Shown in pieces: positions 1 to 8,558 of a stretch of 64,000 nt of DNA. The notes beneath the pieces were generated by a model. It was not told where the DNA came from and searched no databases. It worked only from the letters and a program-made list of their open reading frames with translations. The stretch is from Hyphococcus flavus. GTDB taxonomy: Bacteria; Pseudomonadota; Alphaproteobacteria; Caulobacterales; Parvularculaceae. A program made the position numbers and the translations under genes. The stretch is taken from NCBI RefSeq assembly GCF_028748065.1, contig NZ_CP118166.1:2929501-2993500 (forward strand), read 5' to 3'. Numbering within the stretch: position 1 is the stretch's first letter; each line of letters begins with the position of its first letter.

Positions 1-546
1 GTGATTAAGCCAAACGCATCTTCCGCGTCCTGGGGCATCTCTGACGCATATAACTGGCCGGATGTCGCTAACGCGGTCGCTGACATTCATGCGCAGGGAC
101 ATGACGCCATCGTCGAGCCCTATCTAGATGGCTATGACGTTCAGGTTCCTTTTATCAGCGTTGGCGGGCCAGCAATGCTTCCCATGCTGATTTATGAGCG
201 TGAAGATACATCTCGTCTATGGACCTACTATGAAAAACGCGATCTTGTACCGAATACGGAAAAAAGCACGCTCAAGGTTTTTGACGACCCGGAATGGGCG
301 CCGAAGGTTGCTGAACTGGCGAACCGTGTCGCCCGCCGGTTCGAGCCGTTTGACTTCGGCAGGCTAGAGTTTCGCCTTGATCGCAATGCGGGGGAAATCA
401 ATTTCATTGAGATTAATCTGAACTGCAATCTCTGGTCGGAAAAGGTGATCGGCAAAGCCGCGAGTTATGCTGGGTTCACCCACCCGCAGCTTATGGAAAC
501 CATTCTGGCCGACAGTATGCGCCGTAACGGCCTGATCAGCCTTTGA
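1..546 (+). CDS. ATP-grasp ligase, D-Ala-D-Ala ligase-like, C-terminal part
   Basis: This is the C-terminal 181 residues of a protein that begins outside the window. The first codon is GTG, but the reading (VIKPNASSASWGI) is the middle of an ATP-grasp fold, not a natural N-terminus. The segment FDFGRLEFRLDRN followed by EINFIEINLNCNL matches the part of D-alanine--D-alanine ligase-like ATP-grasp enzymes whose acidic and Asn side chains bind Mg-ATP. Such enzymes join an acyl phosphate to an amine. The substrate cannot be read from this piece, and a dedicated cell-wall Ddl is less likely than a general ligase-like protein. The gene ends 90 bases before a membrane-protease gene on the same strand. 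Confidence 0.75.
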   Translation: MIKPNASSASWGISDAYNWPDVANAVADIHAQGHDAIVEPYLDGYDVQVPFISVGGPAMLPMLIYEREDTSRLWTYYEKRDLVPNTEKSTLKVFDDPEWAPKVAELANRVARRFEPFDFGRLEFRLDRNAGEINFIEINLNCNLWSEKVIGKAASYAGFTHPQLMETILADSMRRNGLISL

Positions 547-636
547 TTTCCGGGCTGCGGGCGCGCCTGCCCTTTCCCCGTAGCCAAAAAGTCCGTAAGC
601 TCTTCGGGTTGTTCTGCGTAGAGGGGTAATCGGGGC

Positions 637-1605
637 ATGGAAGGTCTTTGGGGCGCGCTGCCCATATTATTGATTTTGCTGTTCTTTATCATGCGCGGCA
701 TCAGCGCGCGCCAGCAGCACACCGAACTTGTCAACAAGTTCTCCAAGATCCAGCGCAAACGCAAAAGCCGCATTATCGCGATTGTGCATCGTCAGGAGCC
801 CATGGGCCTGCTTGGCATACCCATGTTGCGCTATATCGACTTGAATGATGCCGAAGATGTTCTCGATGCAATCAGGAAAACGCCATCGAACAAGCCGCTT
901 GAGTTAATTTTGCACACGCCCGGTGGGTTGGTGCTTCCCGCCGTGCAGATAGCCCGTGCGATCAAGGCGCATCCCGGCAAGACGACTGTCTTCGTCCCGC
1001 ACTACGCGATGTCGGGGGGCACGCTGATCGCGCTTGCTGCTGATGAGATTGTTTTGAGCCAGCATGCGGTTTTGGGCCCGATCGATCCGCAAATCGGGGG
1101 CTTGCCCGCCGCATCCGTTGTTCGGGTCGCCAACGAGAAGCCTATACAAAGCACTGAAGACTATACGCTTGTGCTAGCCGATGTCGGCGCAATGGCTATT
1201 ACGCAGCTTCAAAAGATCGCTCGTGAGCTATTGACCGGAACGGTTTCGGAAAATGCAGCGATCGGCATCTCCGAACAGCTTTCGTCCGGTCGTTGGACCC
1301 ATGATTATCCTATTGCCTATGGCGAAGCCCGAGAGCTGGGCCTTAATGTTTCCAACGATATGCCGAAAGATCTGATGGAGATGATGGCGCTATTCCCGGA
1401 TTCCCTAAGACGCACAAAAAGCGTCAAGTATCTTGAAGAAGAGCCGCATGCAGCTACTGCCGAACATCGCGTGACGCTGACCGGCTATCAGCCGCAACCT
1501 GGCGCGAGAAGTTACAGCTATGGGCCCTGGAACCCGAAAGAGTTGAAAGCGCAAGCCTCAGACAAGACTGATCGCAAACCATTCTGGCGTCGAGGCGACA
1601 ACTGA
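637..1605 (+). CDS. SDH-family Clp-fold serine protease, membrane-anchored
   Basis: This 322-residue protein has one N-terminal membrane segment (about residues 4-20) followed by a Clp/crotonase-fold domain. The motif HYAMSGGTLIALAADEI places the nucleophile at Ser126, and LGPIDPQIGG is the conserved follow-up of the serine dehydrogenase proteinase (SDH_sah) family, relatives of SppA signal-peptide peptidase. HTPGG at about 93-97 is the oxyanion-loop region. It probably cleaves membrane or periplasmic peptides. The C-terminal 50 residues are polar and lack a recognised domain. The start is supported by the purine-rich GAGGGG upstream. The older name, serine dehydratase activity, is not supported by the fold. 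Confidence 0.8.
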   Translation: MEGLWGALPILLILLFFIMRGISARQQHTELVNKFSKIQRKRKSRIIAIVHRQEPMGLLGIPMLRYIDLNDAEDVLDAIRKTPSNKPLELILHTPGGLVLPAVQIARAIKAHPGKTTVFVPHYAMSGGTLIALAADEIVLSQHAVLGPIDPQIGGLPAASVVRVANEKPIQSTEDYTLVLADVGAMAITQLQKIARELLTGTVSENAAIGISEQLSSGRWTHDYPIAYGEARELGLNVSNDMPKDLMEMMALFPDSLRRTKSVKYLEEEPHAATAEHRVTLTGYQPQPGARSYSYGPWNPKELKAQASDKTDRKPFWRRGDN

Positions 1606-1649
1606 TCCCATTCTCTTACTTAAAGTACTCAAACCTGTCAGGAAGTTTC

Positions 1650-2561
1650 ATGCTATTTCGTTTTTTCACCGCTCTTGCAACACCGTTGCTGCTGCTTGCT
1701 TGCGCCAGCGCTCCCCAAACAGAACGGCTGGCTTTTGCATCTTCCGCACATGATCTTCTTGGCCTTGACGACCTCTCGCGCGTTTCCATACTTCAGAAAT
1801 TTTCATTCAGGCAAGCAACTCTTGATGTTTCTGATACGCCGCTTAACGCGTCCACAGATACGAAACTGTCTCAACATGAAAGCATTGCCGGCAATCTCAG
1901 CGCGAGTGAAAAATCCTTTCGCAACATAGAAGGTAAAGAAGCCACAGCTTCGTACTTTGTCAGAACCCAAAACGCCCTGCCACCGGCGGGATGGAGCGAT
2001 GTAGACAACAGATACACCCATCTGGAGAGCGGGCTTGGCTGCCCTTACGGCATTCAGATTTCCGAAGATACGCGCGTTTTCGTGCTCGAACGCCTTCTGC
2101 AATTCGACGATATCGGACGTGACGTCGGATGCCATTACGTCGCTAATGACAACAGCGATATGATCACCGTTTTCGCCAGCTATTGGCCGGAAATCACGTT
2201 GGAAGATCATGCCGCCAATGCTGGCGCAGCAATCTATCAGACTTTTGACGTTCAAGGCCCTGCGTCAGTTTCAATTGCGTCGCCTCAAGCCGGTGATGAA
2301 AGCGCCGAAGTGGCGGCTTTGTTGGACGGTATCGAAGAACCAATCGCTGGTGGTTTTGACATTGGCGAACGCAACGGCGTGAGCTACAAAACTTCAATCT
2401 GGCTGGTCAAAACATTCGGCTGGCATGTGAAATTGAGGGCGACGTATCCCTCTGCCGACCAGACAGCGGAAATGCTATCGGCTATTCACTTTATGGCGTC
2501 GCATCTTTCCGTTCGCGCCAAAAACCTGGAAGAGCCAATCGCACCGGGCGTTGAGGTATAA
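1650..2561 (+). CDS. Lipoprotein of unknown function
   Basis: The gene encodes a 303-residue protein with a lipoprotein signal peptide. A hydrophobic stretch ends in the lipobox LLAC with the lipidated Cys at residue 18. A good ribosome-binding site (AGGAAG) sits just before the ATG. The mature part has no motif I recognise. It contains three Cys residues and a tail rich in acidic and small residues. It ends one base before the convergent Y-family polymerase gene. Outer-membrane sorting is likely because Ala, not Asp, follows the Cys. No function can be assigned from the sequence. Confidence 0.7.
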   Translation: MLFRFFTALATPLLLLACASAPQTERLAFASSAHDLLGLDDLSRVSILQKFSFRQATLDVSDTPLNASTDTKLSQHESIAGNLSASEKSFRNIEGKEATASYFVRTQNALPPAGWSDVDNRYTHLESGLGCPYGIQISEDTRVFVLERLLQFDDIGRDVGCHYVANDNSDMITVFASYWPEITLEDHAANAGAAIYQTFDVQGPASVSIASPQAGDESAEVAALLDGIEEPIAGGFDIGERNGVSYKTSIWLVKTFGWHVKLRATYPSADQTAEMLSAIHFMASHLSVRAKNLEEPIAPGVEV

Positions 2562-2562
2562 T

Positions 2563-3951
2563 TCAATACAGGAACTCCGCCTCTTCCGGCACGCGGGAGA
2601 AAGCGATCTTCGCACCGAGGTAGTTCAGGTCGAGCCCAGCCTGGCTTGCCAGCATCACATGACGATGCGCCGGTGGGAGAATATTGTCGCGGATGTTTCC
2701 AAGCCTGCGAAATTTTGAATCCGGGTCGGCGTTAATCTGGTCAATGGCGCGCCAAAGCGCGGCGCGGCGGCCATCCCCGTGTTTCAACTCTGGTTCTTCA
2801 AAAAGATCGAATTGTTCGACACTCGCATCCCCCGCTTTTGACAACCCATGAAGGTAAACCGTTACACCGCCAAGCCGGCCCGCCGCTAACTCCTTTCGCC
2901 GATAAGCGAGGAATTCACCCCACATGTCATCAAGCGATTTCAAAAATAGATAACTGTCTTGAGAATGTGAAAACCGCCGCGCCTTCGCCCAGCCGCCATC
3001 CGGGCGAAGCCGGATCGAAAGGCTTAAAGAAGATGCAAACATGTGATAATGACGAAGCCGGCTGGCGGCTTTCAATAACAATGCGCGCGCCACAATCCGC
3101 GCTTCGTTTGGCGCTTCATGCTCGCGCGACAAAACCCGGCTATGACCGATCATGGACTTCTTGGTTGGCGGCTCGTCAACTTCAAAACCGTGCAACTGGT
3201 ACCAGAAGCGTTCGCCCTGCACTGACCCCCATATGGCGCGGGCGCGTTTGGGTTCAATGTTCCAGAGCGCGGTAAAATCCGTAATCCCTGAACGGGCAAG
3301 ACGCGCCGCTACGCCAGACCCCACACCGGGAATATCCGTGAGCGGCATGTTTGCCAGCGAATGCGGGAGGTCTTGCAACTCAAGTACAGTCAACCCATCC
3401 GGCTTGACCCGTTCCGCCGCAAGCTTGGCGAGAAGTCTGCTCGGCGCCAGTCCGATTGAAGAACGCAATGCCGGCCCGACATTTTCAGCGAGGCCGCGTT
3501 TGACGGCTTCGGCCGTCCTGATCGCTTTTTCCTTCTCGCGTTCAGAACGGGACAAACGAAAAGCCGCCTCATCGACGGAATAGACTTTTTCAAGCGGCAG
3601 ATGCCGTTCGATCTCAGCCATCAGAAGTTTATGAACCTGGACATACCGGTCATGGCGTGCGGGCATGACGGCAATATCAGGACAAAGCTCTCGCGCTTCG
3701 CTTATTTTCGTACCCCGTCTTATCCCAAAGGGGCGTGCTTCATAACTTGCGGCGATCGCACTCGTATGCTCGGACTTCAGGGGAGACACGATGACCGGGC
3801 GGCCGCGCAGTTCTGGATAGTCATGCTGCTCAACGCCAGCAAAATAGGCGTTAAAATCAATAAACAGGTAGGCAAGCCCGTCTACAGGCCGGTAGCTTTT
3901 CACATTCCCTGACCGGTCTCTCAGGCTATCGATGTTCTCCACCTGCGGCAT
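2563..3951 (-). CDS. Y-family translesion DNA polymerase, SOS-regulated
   Basis: This 462-residue Y-family polymerase (UmuC/DinB/ImuB superfamily) keeps the catalytic acids: Asp32 in FIDFNAYF and Asp127-Glu128 in YSVDEAAF. It should therefore be an active translesion polymerase, unlike ImuB, which lacks these residues. Helix-hairpin-helix residues lie around DIPGVGSGVAARLARSGI. QFDLF at 380-384 fits a beta-clamp-binding motif. A LexA box ends three bases upstream of the ATG. This is unusually close, so the real start may be the in-frame GTG at 3903 (preceded by AGGGA), which still keeps the whole polymerase domain. No imuA or dnaE2 neighbour is present. It is distinct from the dinB copy at 38.4 kb. 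Confidence 0.85.
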   Translation of the reverse strand: MPQVENIDSLRDRSGNVKSYRPVDGLAYLFIDFNAYFAGVEQHDYPELRGRPVIVSPLKSEHTSAIAASYEARPFGIRRGTKISEARELCPDIAVMPARHDRYVQVHKLLMAEIERHLPLEKVYSVDEAAFRLSRSEREKEKAIRTAEAVKRGLAENVGPALRSSIGLAPSRLLAKLAAERVKPDGLTVLELQDLPHSLANMPLTDIPGVGSGVAARLARSGITDFTALWNIEPKRARAIWGSVQGERFWYQLHGFEVDEPPTKKSMIGHSRVLSREHEAPNEARIVARALLLKAASRLRHYHMFASSLSLSIRLRPDGGWAKARRFSHSQDSYLFLKSLDDMWGEFLAYRRKELAAGRLGGVTVYLHGLSKAGDASVEQFDLFEEPELKHGDGRRAALWRAIDQINADPDSKFRRLGNIRDNILPPAHRHVMLASQAGLDLNYLGAKIAFSRVPEEAEFLY

Positions 3952-3953
3952 GA

Positions 3954-3968
3954 GAACAAATATAGAAC
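3954..3968 (-). promoter_or_regulatory. LexA (SOS) box
   Basis: The 15 bases read GAAC, seven A/T bases, GAAC, a perfect match to the direct-repeat SOS box known from alphaproteobacteria (GTTC-N7-GTTC on the other strand). The site lies directly before the Y-family polymerase start. The same motif precedes lexA in this window. Confidence 0.8.
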
Positions 3969-4001
3969 ATTTATACGGAGGCGTCTATACGCCTTTGATT
4001 T

Positions 4002-4847
4002 CTACATCAGGCCGCGAGCTGCAATCTCTATGCGGGCCGCCGCGCCATAAAGGGTCGAGGCCTCCCCTTCGGTTTCGCTGGCGGTGAGGCTTTCGAACAC
4101 GCCGAGTGCAAGCGCGATCTGTTCCTGCGCCATTTCGATGGCCTCAACCGCATTGATATCGGTGGTCGAAATACCTGAAAGGATTTCGCGGGATGCGATC
4201 AGAAAACCGTACGCATCCTGGTATTCATGTGCGTTTGAAATGGAACCGTTGTCCTCTACGCCAATGTCGAATTCATCACCGGCTGTGCGAACGATTTGCG
4301 AGATTGAAAGGAGTTGCTGCGCGACACTTGATCCAGGGGCATGCGAATTTAACTGTGTGATCACAGCGCTGTAAGGTTCCGTGACTTCACCGCCTACTTC
4401 TGCGGCGTTTGCGAGTGTAGTAAGCTCGTCAGCAAAGCCGGAGAGTCCGCGCGCTGCAATTGCTGGAGCGAGAGAGGCGTAAAGCTCGCTTTCTGGGTGC
4501 TTGACGTGCATGAGCGCCATCGTTGTTTCGCCACCCTGATATAACTCATAAAATGCAACAAGGTGCCCACGTACCAGACCGAGGAGTCTAAGGTATTCAA
4601 TATCATCCGTAGCGGGATCTCCACTGGCTACAGCGCCTTCGCTCTCGCCTTCGCCGCCTTCACTTTCACCCTCGCCTTCAGATTCAGCCGAAAGCCCTTC
4701 GCTCTCACCTGATGCAGCGACGGGTGTTCCTTCGCTTTCGCCTTCGGCCCCTTCGCCTTCCCCTTCGCCGCCGCAACCAGCAAGACTAAGCGCGCTTACA
4801 GCAGCAATTGTTGAAAGACTTGTCATCAATTTCAGGCGTCTGGTCAT
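4002..4847 (-). CDS. Lipoprotein with a Glu/Gly/Ser-rich repeat linker
   Basis: This 281-residue protein starts with a signal peptide ending in the lipobox LAGC (Cys25). Residues of about 26-72 form a low-complexity acidic linker built from repeated GEGE and GESEG units, and about 200 residues of ordinary helical-looking sequence follow. The linker probably holds the C-terminal domain away from the membrane. I do not recognise that domain. The repeats are imperfect six-base units at DNA level (CCTTCG/CTTTCG on the plus strand), so the linker length could vary between strains. No partner gene is evident: its neighbours are the SOS polymerase (same strand) and a divergent dioxygenase. Confidence 0.7.
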   Translation of the reverse strand: MTRRLKLMTSLSTIAAVSALSLAGCGGEGEGEGAEGESEGTPVAASGESEGLSAESEGEGESEGGEGESEGAVASGDPATDDIEYLRLLGLVRGHLVAFYELYQGGETTMALMHVKHPESELYASLAPAIAARGLSGFADELTTLANAAEVGGEVTEPYSAVITQLNSHAPGSSVAQQLLSISQIVRTAGDEFDIGVEDNGSISNAHEYQDAYGFLIASREILSGISTTDINAVEAIEMAQEQIALALGVFESLTASETEGEASTLYGAAARIEIAARGLM

Positions 4848-4924
4848 CTTGCCCCTCCAATCATTTCGACCTCATGCTATAGGAACCGCAACTAGATGCA
4901 AATGATTCTTAACTGGGGAAATAG

Positions 4925-5587
4925 ATGCTGTTGCAGATCGACAAGATTTTGTCCGCGCCAGAGTGTGAGGCGATTGTTAGTGCTGTGGGCGATCCTGCGC
5001 TGTGGCGCGATGGAAAAGAAACAGCAAAGGGCGGGGCGAAGTCCGTAAAATCAAACACGCAGGCTGCCGCCAGCGCGCCGCCCGTTAAAGGCTCGGTCAG
5101 CAAAATTCTCGATACTCTGCGTGCACACCCGGTTTTTCAGGCAGCCGCGCAGCCGGCCGATTTCATTCGCCCAACGATCAACCGCTATAGCCCAGGCATG
5201 TCATATGGCGATCATGTGGATGCGCCATACATTAACAATCTCCGCACCGATCTTTCCTTCACGTTATTTCTGACCGACCCGGATACATATGCGGGAGGCG
5301 AACTCGTCATCGACAACCAAGGGCATGAAGACAGAATAAAAGGATCGGCCGGCAGCCTCGTTCTTTACCCTTCATCCTCCGTTCACCGGGTTGACGAAGT
5401 GACGACAGGCGAGCGCATCTGTTGTATTGGATGGGTGAAAAGCCGCATCCGCTCGGCTGAACAACGCGGCCTTTTGTTTGAGATAGAACAGACCCTGGCT
5501 GACTTGCGTGATGTGAACGCGCCAAGCCAAACACATAATCGCCTATTGAACGTCAGGAATAATTTGCTCCGGCTATTTGGCGAATAA
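4925..5587 (+). CDS. Fe(II)/2-oxoglutarate-dependent hydroxylase, PiuC/PKHD type
   Basis: This 220-residue protein has the full PKHD-type set: iron ligands His97 and Asp99 (DHVDAP), distal His154 (SSSVHRV), and Arg164 (GERICCIGW) for the 2-oxoglutarate carboxylate. The length and the C-terminal helical tail match PiuC/YbiX proteins. These are often found next to TonB-dependent siderophore receptors and are thought to act in iron uptake or redox stress. No receptor gene is next to it here, so the substrate stays open. The N-terminal residues 29-55 carry a polar insertion rich in Lys, Ala and Ser. Confidence 0.85.
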   Translation: MLLQIDKILSAPECEAIVSAVGDPALWRDGKETAKGGAKSVKSNTQAAASAPPVKGSVSKILDTLRAHPVFQAAAQPADFIRPTINRYSPGMSYGDHVDAPYINNLRTDLSFTLFLTDPDTYAGGELVIDNQGHEDRIKGSAGSLVLYPSSSVHRVDEVTTGERICCIGWVKSRIRSAEQRGLLFEIEQTLADLRDVNAPSQTHNRLLNVRNNLLRLFGE

Positions 5588-5598
5588 TTCTGGCGCCG

Positions 5599-5625
5599 TG
5601 TAGAAATCGCGCAGAATTAAACGTC
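5599..5625 (+). promoter_or_regulatory. Candidate ECF42-type promoter
   Basis: TGTAGA at 5599-5604 and CGTC at 5622-5625 are 17 bases apart, about 50 bases before the first YCII gene. From memory, the ECF42 sigma consensus reported in Streptomyces is TGTCGA (-35) and CGA/TC (-10). This site matches five of six and four of four bases. The call rests on that similarity and on the ECF42 gene downstream, which would then autoregulate. Confidence 0.4.
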
Positions 5626-5671
5626 TTGGTTTATACAAAGCGCGGATATGCGCGGATCAGGAGGTTACCTT

Positions 5672-6034
5672 ATGAAAGTCATGTTGCTGGCCAGTGAAGC
5701 GCCAGAAGATTTCGCCTTACGCGACAACAAAGAAAAATTCGACGCCTATATGGGTGAATGGTACGCCTATGGCGACGCCATGACAAAAGAGGGCGTATTC
5801 ATCAGCGGCGCGCCGCTTGAACCGCCGTCGTCGGCGACTGTCGTTTCTGTTCGCAACGGCGTTCGCAAGGTCGAGGACGGTCCCTTTCCGGATGCAAAAG
5901 AACAGCTTGGTGGCTTTTTCATCATCGATACGGCCGACATGAACGCCGCCGCCGATTGGGCTGCGCGGTGTCCAGCGGCGAAGAACGGTGTTGTTGAAGC
6001 CAGACCAGTCATGGAATACGAGGGAGAAGAATAA
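5672..6034 (+). CDS. YCII/DGPF-domain protein 1 of the ECF42 module
   Basis: The 120-residue protein is a single YCII (DGPF) domain, with the signature EDGPF near the middle and the EQLGGFFII strand after it. The chosen start (MKVMLLAS) follows a strong AGGAGG site by seven bases, and the longer reading from 5648 has no such site. YCII domains are small dimeric alpha/beta-barrel-like proteins resembling YciI, and their activity in this setting is unknown. It overlaps the second YCII gene by one base (TAATG), so translation is probably coupled. The trio with the sigma factor is the usual ECF42 arrangement. Confidence 0.85.
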   Translation: MKVMLLASEAPEDFALRDNKEKFDAYMGEWYAYGDAMTKEGVFISGAPLEPPSSATVVSVRNGVRKVEDGPFPDAKEQLGGFFIIDTADMNAAADWAARCPAAKNGVVEARPVMEYEGEE

Positions 6035-6375
6035 TGAAGTATCTCTTTCTTCTCTATGATGACGAAAATGTCTGGGACGAAATGCCTGAAGACAAGCGTA
6101 ATGAGATTTTCGGATCCTATATGGCTTATTCTGAGGCCTTGAAAAAATCCGGCGCGTTTATCGGCGGCGAACCGCTGGTCCATTCGCGAGAGGCGAAACG
6201 GGTGCGTCAGACACAAGTGCAGGACGGCCCTTTTGCCGACGGAAAAGAGCAACTCGGCGGATACTACATGATCGACGCTAAAAATCTTGACGAGGCGCTG
6301 GACTGGGCAGCGCGTTGTCCGTGTGCGGAGCTAGGTCATGTTGAAGTCCGCCCTGTCTGGAATATCGAAGGCTAA
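6034..6375 (+). CDS. YCII/DGPF-domain protein 2 of the ECF42 module
   Basis: This 113-residue protein is a paralogue of the preceding gene, with QDGPFADGKEQLGGYYMID in the same place and the same AARCPCAE-type C-terminal segment. Its first Met is shared with the stop of the upstream gene, and the sigma-factor gene starts three bases after its own stop, so the three form one operon. In ECF42 systems the DGPF proteins are conserved partners of the sigma factor rather than classical anti-sigma factors. Whether they sense a ligand or are the effectors is not known. Confidence 0.85.
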   Translation: MKYLFLLYDDENVWDEMPEDKRNEIFGSYMAYSEALKKSGAFIGGEPLVHSREAKRVRQTQVQDGPFADGKEQLGGYYMIDAKNLDEALDWAARCPCAELGHVEVRPVWNIEG

Positions 6376-6378
6376 ATC

Positions 6379-7614
6379 ATGGCTGACGCGCGGGCGATTG
6401 CCGAAGAAACCGCCCGCGCATCCTACGGCCGTTTGCTTGCATGGCTATCCGCAAGAACCGGCGACGTAGCGGCGGCGGAAGATGCCCTTGCCGATGCGTT
6501 CCGCGCCGCTCTTGAAAACTGGCCGGAAAAAGGTCTGCCGAACTCGCCCGAAGCATGGATTTTAACGACAGCGCGGCGAAAGCTGATTGATCAAGCCCGA
6601 AAAAACAAAACACGTGTGGAAGCGGTTTCAGCACTCCTGCTTGCAGCAGAAGAAACTGAAGATGAGGCGAATTCTGAACGCTCCATACCCGATAAGCGCC
6701 TGGAACTCATGTTTGCCTGCGCACATCCAGCCATAGATGCGAGCGTCCGTACCCCTCTTATGCTTCAGACTGTGCTCGGCCTTGATGCGGCGCGTATTGC
6801 CTCAGCCTTTCTGATTTCGCCAAAAGCCATGAGCGCCAGGCTGGTGCGCGCGAAACGCAAAATAAAAGACGCCAGGATCCCGTTTGAAACGCCGGCGATC
6901 GAGGTGTTACCCGAACGCATAAACGCTGTGCTTGATTCCATCTACGCCGCTTTCGGTACCGGCTGGAACGATTTTGACGGCGCGGACGAAGGATCAAGCG
7001 ACCTTGCTCATGAGGCCATATTTCTCGCAACGCTACTCACAAAGCTCGCACCTGATGAAGCAGAGGTCTGGGGACTGTTAGCTTTAACGCTACACGCTGA
7101 GGCTCGGCGCGAAGCACGCAGACATAACGATATTTATGTGCCGCTTGAAGAGCAGGACGTGAGAAAATGGGGTTTGTCCTTTATTGAGAAAGCGGAAGAG
7201 GCGCTGGCGCGCGCATGGTCTTTAAAAAAACCGGGCCGCTATCAACTTGAGGCCGCCATTCAATCCGCCCATGCGAATTCGCGCCTCACAGGCAGAGACG
7301 TTTCTGAAGACGTCGTTCTTCTTTACCGGCGACTACTGGAAATTGCGCCAAGTCTAGGTGCTCACGTTGGTTTTGCGGCGGCACTCGCCAATAGCGGACA
7401 GTACAAACAAGCACTCAACTGTCTTAATCTTCTGGATGATGCTGAGATCACCAACTACCAACCTTTTTGGGCTGTTCGTGCGCATATTTTGATGAGCCTG
7501 GGGAATACAACTAAAGCGTCGGCCTGTTATGACCGTGCCATCGGCCTTGCATCTGACGCATCCGTCAGACGCTTTCTTCAGGAGAAAAAACGCCATTTAG
7601 TTGTTGGAAACTAG
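6379..7614 (+). CDS. ECF sigma factor of the ECF42 group, with C-terminal extension
   Basis: This 411-residue protein has sigma regions 2 (residues of about 12-75, with ARRKLIDQARK) and 4 (about 125-170, with the helix-turn-helix RIASAFLISPKAMSARLVRAKRKI). A roughly 230-residue helical extension with TPR-like repeats follows (ANSGQYKQALNCL, SLGNTTKASACYDRAIG). That architecture and the two upstream YCII genes define the ECF42 group. No anti-sigma factor is encoded nearby, so control probably runs through the C-terminal extension. The gene ends four bases inside the convergent membrane-protein gene. Its likely target is the promoter candidate before the YCII genes. Confidence 0.88.
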   Translation: MADARAIAEETARASYGRLLAWLSARTGDVAAAEDALADAFRAALENWPEKGLPNSPEAWILTTARRKLIDQARKNKTRVEAVSALLLAAEETEDEANSERSIPDKRLELMFACAHPAIDASVRTPLMLQTVLGLDAARIASAFLISPKAMSARLVRAKRKIKDARIPFETPAIEVLPERINAVLDSIYAAFGTGWNDFDGADEGSSDLAHEAIFLATLLTKLAPDEAEVWGLLALTLHAEARREARRHNDIYVPLEEQDVRKWGLSFIEKAEEALARAWSLKKPGRYQLEAAIQSAHANSRLTGRDVSEDVVLLYRRLLEIAPSLGAHVGFAAALANSGQYKQALNCLNLLDDAEITNYQPFWAVRAHILMSLGNTTKASACYDRAIGLASDASVRRFLQEKKRHLVVGN

Positions 7615-8465
7615 AACCAGTAGCTCTTACCTAGGCGTTGAATAAACAAAGGCGTGCTCGAGGGAACCATTTCGATATCCCATTCGACAACATCACTCAA
7701 AGATGCGGAATAGGACTGAATTTGTATGGCGTAGCCTTTCGCCTCGATCCGCACCCATAATTGCGCGTTTTGCGAGCGGGCAGGAACGCCGGCATGAATC
7801 ACAAGCGAATTGCCGCTTTGTCTCACAGTCCCGCCAGTTGATTTAAAAAGATCCCAGGTCTGGTTCGTGTCTTCGTTATGTAGCCTGCCGCGCAACTCGC
7901 CGCGGCGGATCATCGTGCTCACTTGATCAGAAATACCATTCGGAAAATTGATAGTCAGATGTACGTCGTACATCGACGGACCATCACGATCCTGCACCAG
8001 CGTTACCGTTCCTTGTGGCGAATAGCTTGCTTTATGGACTTTCGCTTCGACTGAGGCTTCCCTCGTGGTCGAAACCGTCTCCAACCCCGGCAAAGTATCA
8101 TTGATGCCTTGCAGCCCGCTGGCGAGATTTGCCGGCACTGCGGTCATCAAGACAGCGAGCAAACCAAAACCTTGCGCAAATGCGCCTTGCCTGGTGATCG
8201 GCTGAAAATAAAATACGGAGCCTGCGCCGACCATAGTCATGCCCACAACGACCATCCATAAGGGAATGTCGGTAAAGCCAAGAATACTACCGAGCTGTAC
8301 GACCCACTGGTTGATTGTGAAAAGCGCCGATGCTTCTCCGGACTGTTGGTAATCCGTAACGAGCGCCGCAATAATGCCAGCTGAGCCCGATAAGGCTAAT
8401 CCCATCATGTCACCGGCTGTGAAATTTCCTGGCGTTTTAACGCCGCGCTTTACACCATACGGCAT
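7611..8465 (-). CDS. Membrane protein of unknown function
   Basis: The protein is 284 residues from the start MPYGVKRGV, chosen because AGGGAGAA lies six bases upstream; the longer reading to 8513 lacks a site. Three hydrophobic segments (about residues 22-38, 62-85 and 95-115) precede a roughly 160-residue soluble part rich in beta-type sequence (VHLTINFPNG, LWVRIEAKGYAIQIQ). The order suggests an inner-membrane protein with a periplasmic or cytoplasmic beta domain. I do not recognise the family. It overlaps the sigma-factor gene tail to tail by four bases. Confidence 0.65.
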   Translation of the reverse strand: MPYGVKRGVKTPGNFTAGDMMGLALSGSAGIIAALVTDYQQSGEASALFTINQWVVQLGSILGFTDIPLWMVVVGMTMVGAGSVFYFQPITRQGAFAQGFGLLAVLMTAVPANLASGLQGINDTLPGLETVSTTREASVEAKVHKASYSPQGTVTLVQDRDGPSMYDVHLTINFPNGISDQVSTMIRRGELRGRLHNEDTNQTWDLFKSTGGTVRQSGNSLVIHAGVPARSQNAQLWVRIEAKGYAIQIQSYSASLSDVVEWDIEMVPSSTPLFIQRLGKSYWF

Positions 8466-8558
8466 CCAACTTCTCCCTCGCGTGGATATCCCCAAACTGA
8501 GAGTTAACCACAAAAATGCGAAAGGATTAAGGCGCCAAATGGGATGGCCATATTTGTG

